Source: Acidobacteriota bacterium (GTDB taxonomy: Bacteria; Acidobacteriota; Terriglobia; Terriglobales; SCQP01). From it: DNA of 57,212 bases. A program made the position numbers and the translations under genes. The first letter of the stretch is position 1, and each line of letters opens with the position of its first letter. Under the pieces are notes generated by a model. It saw nothing but the letters and a program-made list of their open reading frames with translations. It made no database searches and was not told the DNA's origin. Below are positions 23,932 to 31,704 of the stretch, piece by piece. The stretch covers positions 1-57,212 of the forward strand of contig DAHVCP010000036.1 in assembly GCA_027314025.1 (NCBI GenBank), read 5' to 3'.

Positions 23932-26559
23932 TCATTGGCTGTACACGTACCAGTCATGGTTGTTGTCGCTGGTCATGCAAACGTGGGTGTACTGCGCGGT
24001 CAGGGCGAAGCTGGCCGCCCCGTCGATGTTGTCCGCCGCCTGGGGCGTAATGGTCACGGCCCCGGTTCCGGTCTGCACGATGCAATGGGTGTTGCCGTCC
24101 GCGCCGACCGCCGTGGGCAGCGTCGCGGTGCAGCCGGTGCTGCAGTTGAAGGTCACGATCTGGTCAATGCTGCTGAGCGTGTAGCTGCCGGTCTCGTTCA
24201 GATACCGCATCTCCCAGTTGCCGGCGATCTGCAGCGTCTGCTGCATGCTCACGGTGCCGTAGGTGGTGAGATTGCCGCGGAAGTTGACCGGGTTCGTGAA
24301 GTTGCTGATCGCGCCACCGCTGCCGCTGCTGATGACTTCCCAGTTGGTCGGCACGCTCGCCCCCAGCAGCGGAATGGTGCCGACCGGGTTGGTGTCCAGC
24401 ACGGTGAAATAGCCATCGGTCGAGTCACCCCACAGGTCTTGGTGCGTGTTCGCGGTCGAGTCCCAAAACTGGTTGCCGCCCAGGTAGAAGTTTTCCGCGT
24501 TCTCGAAGTACATCCCGCTGGGATAGTTGGCGACCTCGATCAGGTTCCCCGTGATGTAGTCGCGGTTGCAGATGGCCCCGCTGGTGGCGCAGTGGAAGCT
24601 GAAGGCGCCTTCGTTGGCTTGGGAGGTGCCGCTGGTCATCCAGACCGTGTTGGACTCGATCATCACGCTGTTGGCCGCGGTGCCGCCCCAGACCGCGCGC
24701 CGCGTCTGCCCGAAGAAGTCGTCGCGGATGACCGTCCCGTAGCCCTGAAACAAGCTGTAGGCGTTCGCGGTGGGCGTCAGCGAGGGATTGGTCGCCCCCA
24801 GCAGGATGCCGTCGTTGCAGGCGTTGGTGGCGGACTTGGTGCCCCAGAAGCTGGTGTCGTGCAGGTAGAGCGTGGTGTTGGTGGCGGCCACGAACGGCGC
24901 GCAGTCAGTCCCGTAGTCCGTAAGCGCCAGGCCGTAAATGTCCAGCGTGCCGCGGCCCAGGCTCAGAATCTTGGGCGCCGTGGTGGTGTTGGCGGCCGGC
25001 AGCGCCGCGCCGCTGATCAGCGCCGCCGATTGGACGTAGTTGGTGCCCAAGGCGACCGGCGATGCATTCTGCAGCGTCTCCGCGCCCGAGGTGGCGCCGA
25101 TGTAGACGTTGTAGGCGTAGGGCTCGCCCGTGCCAGCGGCGGTGTTGACGGTCAGCTCGCCGGTGGCGGAAAGCGTGCTGGAGGTCTCCGCCGAGGGCGT
25201 CGTTTCGCCCTGCGTACCGGCGGTGTTGTCCACGAAGGTGGTCTTGACGTAGTAGGTGCCCGCGGCCAAGCTGCCGGTGCCCGTGGTGGGCGTTACGCTG
25301 GGCGCGCCCGGCGCGGCGATGGTCGCGGCGCGCAGGTCCAGTTGGCTGCCGCCGACCGGCTGGCCGCCGGTGTTGCTGGCGTCCACGCCGGCACCGGTGC
25401 CGACCAGTTCGATGGCGTTCTGCGTGGGCGGATTGTTGGCCGTGTTGTCCGGGATAATCAGTTCGCCGCTGATCAGGTACTTGCTGCCGGTGGGCGGGAA
25501 GAACACGCAGCCGCCGCCGGCGGAGTTGGCCGCGGCGATGGCGTCCTCGACCGCGGTGGTGTCGTCGGTGGAATCGTTGCCGACCGCGCCGTAGAGCTGC
25601 ACGTTGAAGCAGCCGGCAGGGGCCATCGCCGTCCATTGGCCGCCGCTATAGGTCAGCACCTGGCCGCTGGCGGGCGCGGCGGCGCTGACCGCGTTGCCTT
25701 GGAGCTGGCTGGCGCTGATGATTCCAGTGCCGCTGGGCGTGAGCGTGGCGCCGGTGCCCACCACCATCGCGGCGCTGGTGTTGGCGCCGCCGGTAATGCC
25801 GCTGAATGCGCTAGAGCCGGAGCCGGAGGCGGTCAACGTGAGCGTGCCGCCGGCCAGTGAGCCGCTGAGGTTTGTTCCCAAGCTGATGGTGGTCGGCGTG
25901 GCGTTGCCGCTGATGCCGTTGCCCGACCAAATTAGGCTGGAGCCGCCGCCCGGCGCGGCCGGAGCCCAATCCGTTCCGTTGTATGTCAGCACTTGGCCGC
26001 TGGTATTGGGAGCGGTGGCGCTGACGCCCACGCCTTGCAGCTCGGTGCCGTTGATCTGGCCGGCGCCGACCGGCGTCAGCACGCCGGCGGCGGTCAACTG
26101 GACGCCCGCGCCGTTGGCGTCGAACTGGACGGGAATCTCGGTCGAGCCGCTGGCGGTGGTCACGCGCAGCAGCACGCCGGTGCCGGTGTCGCCGGTGGAA
26201 TCCGCCACTTCAAAAACCGGCGTGGTGCCAGAGGCCGATCCCCACAGCAGCTCGGTCGTGTAGCTGCCCATCGCCAGGCTCAGGTTGCCTGTGGGGTTGG
26301 CGATGCCCGACCAAATGGCGCTGCCGGTGCCCAGCGCCGCCGGAGCCCACGCCGAGCCGTTCCAGGTCAGCACGTCATTGGTGGCCGGCGCCGTGGCGCT
26401 GACGCCGTGCGACTGCAAGCTGGTGGCGTTGCCCGTGGACGCGCCGCCGCCGCCGACCGTCTGGGCGGCCGCCGGCAATGTCGCCAACAGGAACAGGACG
26501 GCAAAAACCGCCAGCGCTGCTTGCCGGCGGGGTTGCAAATGCATGGACTGACTGAGCAT
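23932..26559 (-). CDS. Tail-spike-like beta-helix protein with signal peptide
   Basis: This 875-residue protein begins with a clear Sec signal peptide (AALAVFAVLFLLATLPAAAQ, residues 14-33). Three related fibre repeats follow, starting near residues 49, 174 and 286 (LQSHGVSATAP, LQGVGVSATAP, LQGNAVSAAAP), each with VLT-[WY]-x-G-x-x-W. A pectate-lyase-3 type beta-helix opens near 319 (VQLYGAVGNDSTDDTTAV). It is interrupted at about 421-525 by a domain (GSLAAGTYYV...YIGATSGAE...GAALPAANT) also present in the protein at 31705-33180. A strand-rich C-terminal domain ends the chain. It is probably the receptor-binding or depolymerising spike. A Sec signal is unexpected for a virion protein. Confidence 0.8.
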   Translation of the reverse strand: MLSQSMHLQPRRQAALAVFAVLFLLATLPAAAQTVGGGGASTGNATSLQSHGVSATAPATNDVLTWNGSAWAPAALGTGSAIWSGIANPTGNLSLAMGSYTTELLWGSASGTTPVFEVADSTGDTGTGVLLRVTTASGSTEIPVQFDANGAGVQLTAAGVLTPVGAGQINGTELQGVGVSATAPNTSGQVLTYNGTDWAPAAPGGGSSLIWSGNGISGNATPTTISLGTNLSGSLAGGTLTLTASGSGSSAFSGITGGANTSAAMVVGTGATLTPSGTGIISASQLQGNAVSAAAPASGQVLTYSGGQWTAMAPAGCFNVQLYGAVGNDSTDDTTAVEDAIAAANSAGGGCVFFPPTGSKYLISGELIIPDNTANNPPTQNAIELVGTGAGVDASNTGGQPVGGSQLDLRAATIAAPGAPSVTPTTGTGSLAAGTYYVKTTFVDNTAGTQGETTPSAETSSTLSATGELTVNTAAGTGEPYAYNVYIGATSGAETLQNASPVALGTNYVQSAALISGAALPAANTTTAPKILSLGRGTLDIYGLALTDYGTDCAPFVAATNTTLYLHDTSFWGTKSATNACNDGILLGATNPSLTPTANAYSLFQGYGTVIRDDFFGQTRRAVWGGTAANSVMIESNTVWMTSGTSQANEGAFSFHCATSGAICNRDYITGNLIEVANYPSGMYFENAENFYLGGNQFWDSTANTHQDLWGDSTDGYFTVLDTNPVGTIPLLGASVPTNWEVISSGSGGAISNFTNPVNFRGNLTTYGTVSMQQTLQIAGNWEMRYLNETGSYTLSSIDQIVTFNCSTGCTATLPTAVGADGNTHCIVQTGTGAVTITPQAADNIDGAASFALTAQYTHVCMTSDNNHDWYVYSQ

Positions 26560-26612
26560 GGGGATCTTAATTCATCGCCATGACCGGCGCGAGAGCGCTC
26601 GCGGCGTCGTGG

Positions 26613-26861
26613 CTAGAGTTCGAAGAAGAGCGTGATCTGGAGCGCACCGTGGCCAATGCCGCAGGCGACGAGGTGGGCCTCGGCTTCGGCGATCATGGCG
26701 TCAACCGACGGTTGCGGCGTGAGGGCGCCGGCCGCATCGGCCGGGGAGCAGACAATGCCTAGCCATTGTTGCCGTCCGTGGTGTGACATCCGCATGGCGC
26801 GGACGATGGACGACGCCGATTCGGCAGTGTGAACTGACATGGTCGCTGCGGGTACAGTCAT
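26613..26861 (-). CDS. Small hypothetical protein after the HNH gene, 82 aa
   Basis: ATG at 26861 overlaps the HNH gene stop (ATGA), which argues for translation. The 82 residues are soluble and mixed alpha/beta (SIVRAMRMSHHGRQQWLGIVC, then AMIAEAEAHLVACGIGHGALQITLFFEL). Nothing diagnostic is seen. The C-terminal strand ends LFFEL. It could be a partner of the HNH protein or a small virion component. Confidence 0.5.
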   Translation of the reverse strand: MTVPAATMSVHTAESASSIVRAMRMSHHGRQQWLGIVCSPADAAGALTPQPSVDAMIAEAEAHLVACGIGHGALQITLFFEL

Positions 26862-27340
26862 TGGTGTGTGGGCATCGCCCGCCAATAGCGGACCCAGTCC
26901 TGGCGCAGCTCCGCCTGAGCGACACCAAGCGGCAGCATGCCGGCGCATACCTCGCGGTGAAGATAGTCCTCGAGCAGATCCTTTTCGTGTGCGCCTGGCG
27001 GGGGCATGTAAGGTTGCGGCCACAAGTTGGCGAGGGCGTTACTGCCACCGAGTTCGAGCGAGACAAGATGGTCTACTTCGCAGCACACGCCGGGCCGAGG
27101 GCGAGCGCCGTACTCGCGATACACTCTGCGCTTGCCGGCGGCGTCTAGGTGGCGCTTGCCGGCGGCGTAGCCGGGACGGCATAAGCGGACGGCTGTGATT
27201 CCGGGTATGGTGGCGCCAGGTGTAATGGCGGGGTCGGGCAGCAGTGCGGACCCATTGGTGCGATAATGCCCGCGCCGGCCGGCCGCGGCAATGGTGAACA
27301 ATGCGGCGGCCAGCGCGAAAACACTAAATGTTTTTCGCAT
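26858..27340 (-). CDS. HNH nuclease-type protein with signal peptide
   Basis: This 160-residue protein has an N-terminal signal peptide (MRKTFSVFALAAALFTIAAA), a segment SALLPDPAITPGATIPG, and an HNH-type core CCEVDHLVSLELGGSNALANLWPQ in which Asp90, His91, Asn101 and Asn105 occupy the motif positions. This is a recognised family of small exported HNH-like proteins. It would act outside the cytoplasm or at the envelope, perhaps on competing DNA; substrate is unknown. It overlaps its upstream gene by 17 bp and its downstream gene by 4 bp. Confidence 0.75.
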   Translation of the reverse strand: MRKTFSVFALAAALFTIAAAGRRGHYRTNGSALLPDPAITPGATIPGITAVRLCRPGYAAGKRHLDAAGKRRVYREYGARPRPGVCCEVDHLVSLELGGSNALANLWPQPYMPPPGAHEKDLLEDYLHREVCAGMLPLGVAQAELRQDWVRYWRAMPTHQ

Positions 27341-27704
27341 AGGCTAAGCTCGCTTGCGCGGAGCTCGCTCCGGTTAGGCCCGCGGGGTAGGCCCCGGCGG
27401 CCAGCTCCGCGCCGGTCGCGGCGACAAAAATCTTGAGCGCCGGCAAAATCCCGGCGCCGCCGGAGGGCAGGAATTGGCCCTGGTAGCCGTTGCCGAGGTC
27501 CACGCGGCCGGAGATCGGCATTTGGCCGGCATGAACCACCGATTCCATGTGTAGCTGGGGGAATCCGGCGGAGTTGGCGCCGTACCCCAAGGCGCCGGCG
27601 GCGTCGCCGCCGGTCGTGTAGTTACCGGCGAAGGCGAGTGAGCCGAAGGCGTTGATGGTCTGCTCATCGCGGGTAAGAGCGGAAACAGTGAGGGTCCAAG
27701 ACAT
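27324..27704 (-). CDS. Small beta-rich virion-type protein, 126 aa
   Basis: AAGGAG before ATG 27704 supports the start. The sequence is Gly/Ala-rich and strand-like throughout (SWTLTVSALTRDEQTINAFG, GFPQLHMESVVHAGQMPISG, LKIFVAATGAELAAGAYP), with no charged clusters. Such composition is common for capsid decoration or tail-accessory proteins. No family was recognised and the role is inferred from composition and position only. Confidence 0.5.
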   Translation of the reverse strand: MSWTLTVSALTRDEQTINAFGSLAFAGNYTTGGDAAGALGYGANSAGFPQLHMESVVHAGQMPISGRVDLGNGYQGQFLPSGGAGILPALKIFVAATGAELAAGAYPAGLTGASSAQASLAYAKNI

Positions 27705-27730
27705 ATGAGGCTCCTTGCGCTAAGCGGGAT

Positions 27731-28078
27731 TTATTTGCCTGCCGGGGCCGGGGTGGCAGCGCTGGAGGGTGCCGTGCTGGCGCCCGAACCGCCGGAAACG
27801 CCGGGGGTGGACGCCGTCCCAGCGGAGTGGGTGAAGATGCCGAGGTCGTTGTAGACGGCCACGGCCGCGTCAATGAGTGCGCCCAGGTCCGTCGGCAGAG
27901 AGGAACTCGAGACGTCAGCGCCCGTCACCGCGCCATAGGCGCCAAGACCGGCTTGCACGGCGGAAATGGCGGCGGACTTCTTCTGGGCGCCGTTACCGTG
28001 TCCGAACAGCGCCTCAATGCCTTGGACGATGCTGCCAACGAAGGGAAGAACACCGGCGAGGGTGGATAGAAAGCTCAT
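27731..28078 (-). CDS. Small phage protein with hydrophobic N-terminal helix
   Basis: AGGAGCATTCC immediately precedes ATG 28078. The 115-residue product starts with an amphipathic/hydrophobic stretch MSFLSTLAGVLPFVGSIVQG and then a Gln/Lys-containing helix (GAQKKSAAISAVQAGLGAYG). The C-terminus is disordered Ser/Pro/Ala. It resembles membrane-active or virion minor proteins of podoviruses; a holin-like role is possible but there is only one short hydrophobic segment. It is the first gene of the downstream half-operon, divergent from the ASCH gene. Confidence 0.5.
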   Translation of the reverse strand: MSFLSTLAGVLPFVGSIVQGIEALFGHGNGAQKKSAAISAVQAGLGAYGAVTGADVSSSSLPTDLGALIDAAVAVYNDLGIFTHSAGTASTPGVSGGSGASTAPSSAATPAPAGK

Positions 28079-28163
28079 GGAATGCTCCTGAATTGGGATA
28101 CAAGATGTGCCCCCCGAGCCCGCAACCATGGCGCGGTGAGGCATTGTGGGGGAAAATGCAAAC

Positions 28164-28520
28164 GTGAAATGCTTGAGCGTGCGTCAACCGTGGGCGCAAG
28201 CGATTTTGGCTCTCGGTAAAGACGTGGAGAACCGCGGCTGGCCGACGCGCTATCGCGGGCCGCTCTTGATCCATGCGGCGCGCCACCTGGACACAGGAGC
28301 GTGCCGGCAACTCGGCCTGCATCCCCAGGATCTGGCGACGGGCTGCTGCCTGGGGATCGTGGAGTTAACGGATTGCATCCGCGACAGCCGGTCGCGGTGG
28401 GCGCTTCCGGGGCAGTGGCATTGGATCCTTAAAGAACCGCGATGGCTGCCGGCGCCGATTCCGATGCTGGGACGATTGGGGCTGTTCGAAGTTGCCATCG
28501 CGCGCGCGGCCGGGGTCTAA
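28164..28520 (+). CDS. ASCH-domain protein
   Basis: This is the only plus-strand gene in the virion block. It encodes a 118-residue ASCH (PUA-like) domain: CLSVRQPWAQAILALGKDVENR then WPTRYRGPLLIHAARHL, with the hallmark G-K-D-x-E-N-R and later GIVELTDC. ASCH domains bind RNA or modified nucleotides; some are hydrolases acting on N4-acetylcytidine. GTG at 28164 was chosen because GGGGGA lies ten bases upstream. Its end overlaps the oppositely oriented GNAT gene by four bases. Its 5' region is shared with the minus-strand gene at 27731-28078, a small divergent promoter region. Confidence 0.82.
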   Translation: MKCLSVRQPWAQAILALGKDVENRGWPTRYRGPLLIHAARHLDTGACRQLGLHPQDLATGCCLGIVELTDCIRDSRSRWALPGQWHWILKEPRWLPAPIPMLGRLGLFEVAIARAAGV

Positions 28521-28987
28521 GCCGGCGCGCACGGACAGGTTTCACCGAAGTGCTGGGCCAGGCGGCCGGCCAGTCCGAGCAGCTCTTGGCGCACCATCAC
28601 TTGCGTCAGCAAGCTGCGGCCCATCCGCGGTTCACCCAGCGGCGCATAGTCGCGCTGTTGAAACCACGGTACGGTAGTGGCCAAAACGCGGGCAAAGTTC
28701 GGCCGCAGAAACTCCAAAAACTTGCTTCCCAACCCCGCGCCGCGAAAATGGGGATGGACATTCAGGACAAGCAGAGTTGAGGTGCGCACGTTGACCAGAG
28801 CGACAGCGGCATCGCGAGGGAGCTGGCCTCGGCGCACGACGGCAAACAGCAATCCGCCCTGCCGGGCGGAACGGGCCACCATATTAGGGCCGATGAAGAC
28901 GGGATGCCGCCCGGTATTGAGTAGGGCCTTGGCGCGCGCGTAGGCCTGGGGGGCGCCGATTTCAATGGTGAACTTCGGAGGCGGCAT
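28517..28987 (-). CDS. GNAT-family acyltransferase
   Basis: This 156-residue GNAT protein has the acetyl-CoA pyrophosphate loop clear in VHPHFRGAGLGSKFLEFL (Arg82-Gly-Ala-Gly-Leu-Gly87), preceded by strands LVNVRTSTLLVLN and followed by VPWFQQRDYAPLG, the usual position of the general acid tyrosine. It could acetylate a host protein, a tRNA or, in a Mom-like way, a base; nothing here decides the substrate. It is transcribed after the ParB-like gene and converges on the ASCH gene, and these three may act together. Confidence 0.75.
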   Translation of the reverse strand: MPPPKFTIEIGAPQAYARAKALLNTGRHPVFIGPNMVARSARQGGLLFAVVRRGQLPRDAAVALVNVRTSTLLVLNVHPHFRGAGLGSKFLEFLRPNFARVLATTVPWFQQRDYAPLGEPRMGRSLLTQVMVRQELLGLAGRLAQHFGETCPCAPA

Positions 28988-29020
28988 TTGCCGGTATGGG
29001 GACGGGCTGCCAGGCTATCC

Positions 29021-29803
29021 TCACCCGCATGTCGTATCGCTGGATGAGGTATCCGCGTGACGTTGGGGCAGAGGCGTACGCGGCGAGGGGCGGTTCCATC
29101 GGGCCGGGGGCTGGAGCGCGGCGAATGCTTCCGCCAAAGACTGATCCAAATTGAGCACCGCTCGGCGCAATGCGTCGGGCAGGTAGACCGTGGGCAAGGT
29201 CTGGTCGTCAAGGCAGGCAAGAAAAGGCGCGAGAAGTTCGGCGGGGGGCTCGCCATGGACGGTATTGAGGTTGACTGCCGCTCGTGTGGCCTGGGCATCG
29301 GTGAGCGGCGCCAGCAACGCCGGAACGTGGGTAAGTCCCGCGCACTGCGCCGCGATGACACGATGATTGCCGCTCAACAGCTCATAACCGCCGTCAGGAT
29401 GCGGGCGGCAGAGCACGGGCGCCAAAAAACCATCCCGCTGGATAGAGGCCTGCAACGCGGAAAGTTCATGTGGGGATAGGTACTGGGGGTTACGGCGCAG
29501 AAGCCGGAGACGGCGAATGGGGAGCCAACGCAAGCGATGCCGTGCTGGGTGCGAGGCGGAAAGAGACGCGGGGTCGTCGGCCGGCCGGCGTTTGGCGCCG
29601 CCGCGCAAGACGCTTTCAGCGCGATGCCGCGAGGTTTCGCCGCGAGCGGCCTCCTGCGGGCCACTGCCCCTCGGGCGCCGCGTGAAGCGGGATGCCCCAC
29701 CGCGGGCGGGGCTGGGGCCCGCGCCCGTCGTTTCGGTCGCCGTCACGCTGGCGTGAATGCGCGCTGCAGGCGCGCCCGGACTGGGGCGGCGAGGGATGGG
29801 CAT
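29021..29803 (-). CDS. ParB/Srx-like domain protein
   Basis: This 260-residue protein has a disordered, basic first 90 residues. A ParB N-terminal-like domain follows (about 96-185): LLRRNPQYLSPHELSALQASIQRDGFLAPVLCR, YELLSGNHRVIAAQCAGLTHVPALL. The GNHR box is the nucleotide-binding signature of the ParB/sulfiredoxin superfamily. A helical C-terminal part follows. No HTH partition domain is seen, so plasmid partition is unlikely. Phage ParB-like proteins are often nucleases or are linked to base modification. Neighbours are a GNAT gene downstream and a small virion-type gene upstream. Confidence 0.75.
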   Translation of the reverse strand: MPIPRRPSPGAPAARIHASVTATETTGAGPSPARGGASRFTRRPRGSGPQEAARGETSRHRAESVLRGGAKRRPADDPASLSASHPARHRLRWLPIRRLRLLRRNPQYLSPHELSALQASIQRDGFLAPVLCRPHPDGGYELLSGNHRVIAAQCAGLTHVPALLAPLTDAQATRAAVNLNTVHGEPPAELLAPFLACLDDQTLPTVYLPDALRRAVLNLDQSLAEAFAALQPPARWNRPSPRTPLPQRHADTSSSDTTCG

Positions 29804-29804
29804 G

Positions 29805-30143
29805 TTAGCTTTCCGATTCCACCACGCGGATCACCGTGCCGGTGGAGGTGGCGCTGCGCACCTGGCAATAGGTGTCCGCTGGACGGTAGTTGAAAGCGCC
29901 GGAGGTGTTTTGGGGCGGCAGTCCGAGCGCGCCGGTCGGCCGGGCATGGAGCTGGATCGGCTGCCCGGGCGGATAGGTGTCCGTCGTGGCATAGCCATCC
30001 GCCGGAAACTGGATGGCCAAGCCCTGGGCCGGGGAAACGGAGCCGTCTTCGACGATTTGGACCGAGGCGGCGGGTATGGTAGCCAGCACCGGCGTAAAGG
30101 CGCCGGTGGCGGCGTTGATGGGGATCAAGCGGGTACGAGGCAT
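29805..30143 (-). CDS. Small virion-type protein, 112 aa
   Basis: This 112-residue, mostly beta protein has segments RTRLIPINAATGAFTPVLAT, SVSPAQGLAIQFPADGYATTD and TGTVIRVVESES. It is soluble, without export signal. Such composition fits a capsid decoration or cement protein. No recognised family. It ends one base before the ParB-like gene begins, so the two are probably translated together. Confidence 0.5.
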   Translation of the reverse strand: MPRTRLIPINAATGAFTPVLATIPAASVQIVEDGSVSPAQGLAIQFPADGYATTDTYPPGQPIQLHARPTGALGLPPQNTSGAFNYRPADTYCQVRSATSTGTVIRVVESES

Positions 30144-30157
30144 GGGTTCCGGTGGCG

Positions 30158-30508
30158 TTAGCGGGATTCGGGGTTAGCTTGTTGCCCAACTGGCGCACGC
30201 AGGGAGGCGATATAGTCGCGAGCTGCGTGCAACTCCTGCTGGCGTTGCCAGGCGGGAAAGCGCCGCGCCGTGGACTGGTGGAGGGGCTTCGCGAGCTGAA
30301 CTTCGTTCAGCGCGGGGTTGAAGACCGCGTGTCCGCCCGCCGCCAGCAGCAACGCATCGGTCAGGGAACGAATTTCCGCCGCGCGTTCGTCCAGCGACAA
30401 CTCCTGTTCCCGGCAGCGGGTTCGCAGGGAGTCGAGCTCCCGCTCCATGGCTTCGAGGCGCAATCTGCCGCGGGAGCGGCTCTGAATCCGGGAGATTAGG
30501 TCGAGCAC
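30158..30508 (-). CDS. Coiled-coil protein, 116 aa
   Basis: The first 60 residues form a likely coiled coil (RGRLRLEAMERELDSLRTRCREQ, LSLDERAAEIRSLTDALLL), followed by helices rich in Gln and Arg (HQSTARRFPAWQRQQELHAARDYI). The GTG start at 30508 overlaps the previous gene by 13 bp. No membrane anchor is present, so a spanin is not supported. Function unknown. Confidence 0.5.
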   Translation of the reverse strand: MLDLISRIQSRSRGRLRLEAMERELDSLRTRCREQELSLDERAAEIRSLTDALLLAAGGHAVFNPALNEVQLAKPLHQSTARRFPAWQRQQELHAARDYIASLRAPVGQQANPESR

Positions 30509-30822
30509 GGCGAAGGGGCAGTGGGGGGCGCTTCGGGGTGCGCCTGGAGAATGGCGATGAGGCGCCGCACGTCACTGACGGTGTCCGTCGCCAGGGTGAC
30601 AGCGCCGCCGATATTGCCGCATTCGGCATCGTGTACCGCGTCAATGACATCACCGAGGATGGATACGCACAACTCTTCGATGGTCAAAAACCCAACGGAG
30701 CGGTGATCGCCCAGGGCGTTCACGACGTTGGCGATAAATGGTTGCGCGGCGCGAGCGCTGCGCTCCAGACCGATGAACTGATGGCCGATGGTCCTGAAAA
30801 AACCGCCGAGCGATCTCCACAT
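30496..30822 (-). CDS. Hypothetical phage protein, 108 aa
   Basis: GGAGG seven bases before ATG 30822 supports translation. The 108 residues are helical (SLGGFFRTIGHQFIGLERSARAAQPFIANVVNAL), with ILGDVIDAVHDAECGNIGGAVTLATDTVSDVRRLIAIL and a disordered C-terminus. Weak amphipathic character suggests a membrane-associated or virion-internal protein. It lies just after the lytic transglycosylase gene. Confidence 0.5.
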   Translation of the reverse strand: MWRSLGGFFRTIGHQFIGLERSARAAQPFIANVVNALGDHRSVGFLTIEELCVSILGDVIDAVHDAECGNIGGAVTLATDTVSDVRRLIAILQAHPEAPPTAPSPCST

Positions 30823-30847
30823 GGTTCAGCCTCCGGACTGCAGCGGC

Positions 30848-31438
30848 TCAGACCGCCGATAGCGATTCCGGTTGAGACGGGACGGGCTGGAGCCGCCACG
30901 CTTGATAACGGCCCCAAATGCAATGGACGTAGTTTCGGATCTGCTGAAAATCCGGGCGGCCGCCGCTGGCAAGTCGGACGTCAGGAAGAACCTGCGCCAA
31001 GGACTGCCACAGATGAGGGTCTAGCCCCTGGCCGAGGGCCAGGCGTTGCGCCGATAGAACCGTGCCGACACCGCCGTTGTATGCGGCCAGGGCGAATTGC
31101 AGCCGTTCGTCGGGCGCCTCTTCCGAGAAAATGTGATAGCCGTCGGCCAGGATGCGGGCGCCCCAATGGATATTGCGCGCGGGATCCCAGAGCTGCGCGG
31201 GATCTAGGCCGCAATCGCGTGCGGTTGCCGGCATAATCTGCATTAGTCCGATCGCGCCGGCGTCGCTGTGCGCCTGGGGGTTGAACCCACTTTCTTGCTC
31301 GACCACGGCAGCCAGCAGCCAGAAGGGCAGCCCCGTGTCGGCGGCGGCGGCGGCGAGCAGCGTGGCGTAGGTCATGAGCCGGGACCAAGGCGGCGCGAGC
31401 GCGGGCACCGGATAGGGCAGAGGACCGGGAACGGGCAT
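30848..31438 (-). CDS. Lytic transglycosylase (SLT domain)
   Basis: This 196-residue soluble lytic transglycosylase cleaves the MurNAc-GlcNAc bond of peptidoglycan. The catalytic glutamate is Glu49 in EQESGFNPQAHSDAGAIGLM, followed by the family motifs QIMPATARDCGL and AYNGGVGTV. The short N-terminus (MPVPGPLPYPVPAL) is proline-rich and not a signal peptide, so it is either released with a holin or carried in the virion to pierce the wall during entry. It is encoded after a small membrane protein gene (31441-31650) that could assist release. Confidence 0.9.
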   Translation of the reverse strand: MPVPGPLPYPVPALAPPWSRLMTYATLLAAAAADTGLPFWLLAAVVEQESGFNPQAHSDAGAIGLMQIMPATARDCGLDPAQLWDPARNIHWGARILADGYHIFSEEAPDERLQFALAAYNGGVGTVLSAQRLALGQGLDPHLWQSLAQVLPDVRLASGGRPDFQQIRNYVHCIWGRYQAWRLQPVPSQPESLSAV

Positions 31439-31440
31439 GG

Positions 31441-31650
31441 TTAGGAATGGCGCCGGTTCCGGCGACCGGCGCGGCGAAGTCGGTGATATTCCTGGCGGGC
31501 GGACTCGGCGTCCTGGCCCAGATGGTTGAACACGGTTAGCCAGAGCACCTGTACTCGCTCGGAGAGGCGGCCGAACGCGTATGCCAAAAGGAGCGCATTG
31601 AAAGCCAGCTCGGCGCCGGAGGAAATTACAACCGCGGTTAACGTGGACAT
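31441..31650 (-). CDS. Small membrane protein (holin candidate), 69 aa
   Basis: From ATG 31650, the 69 residues contain one hydrophobic segment AVVISSGAELAFNALLLAYAF and then an amphipathic helix (VLWLTVFNHLGQDAESARQEY) and a basic tail RRAGRRNRRHS. Short size, one membrane span, basic C-terminus and position just before the transglycosylase gene are typical of holins. No family signature confirms this. Confidence 0.55.
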   Translation of the reverse strand: MSTLTAVVISSGAELAFNALLLAYAFGRLSERVQVLWLTVFNHLGQDAESARQEYHRLRRAGRRNRRHS

Positions 31651-31704
31651 GCGATGGGTTCCGAAGCGCGGGACGGAATCAGCGGCGGGCATTCCGATTC
31701 GCGG

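Noticed and set aside
23806-25860. 684-codon plus-strand open frame
   Set aside because: It is antisense to the tail spike gene and its Val/Gly/Arg composition follows from the Thr/Ala/Gly-rich spike codons.
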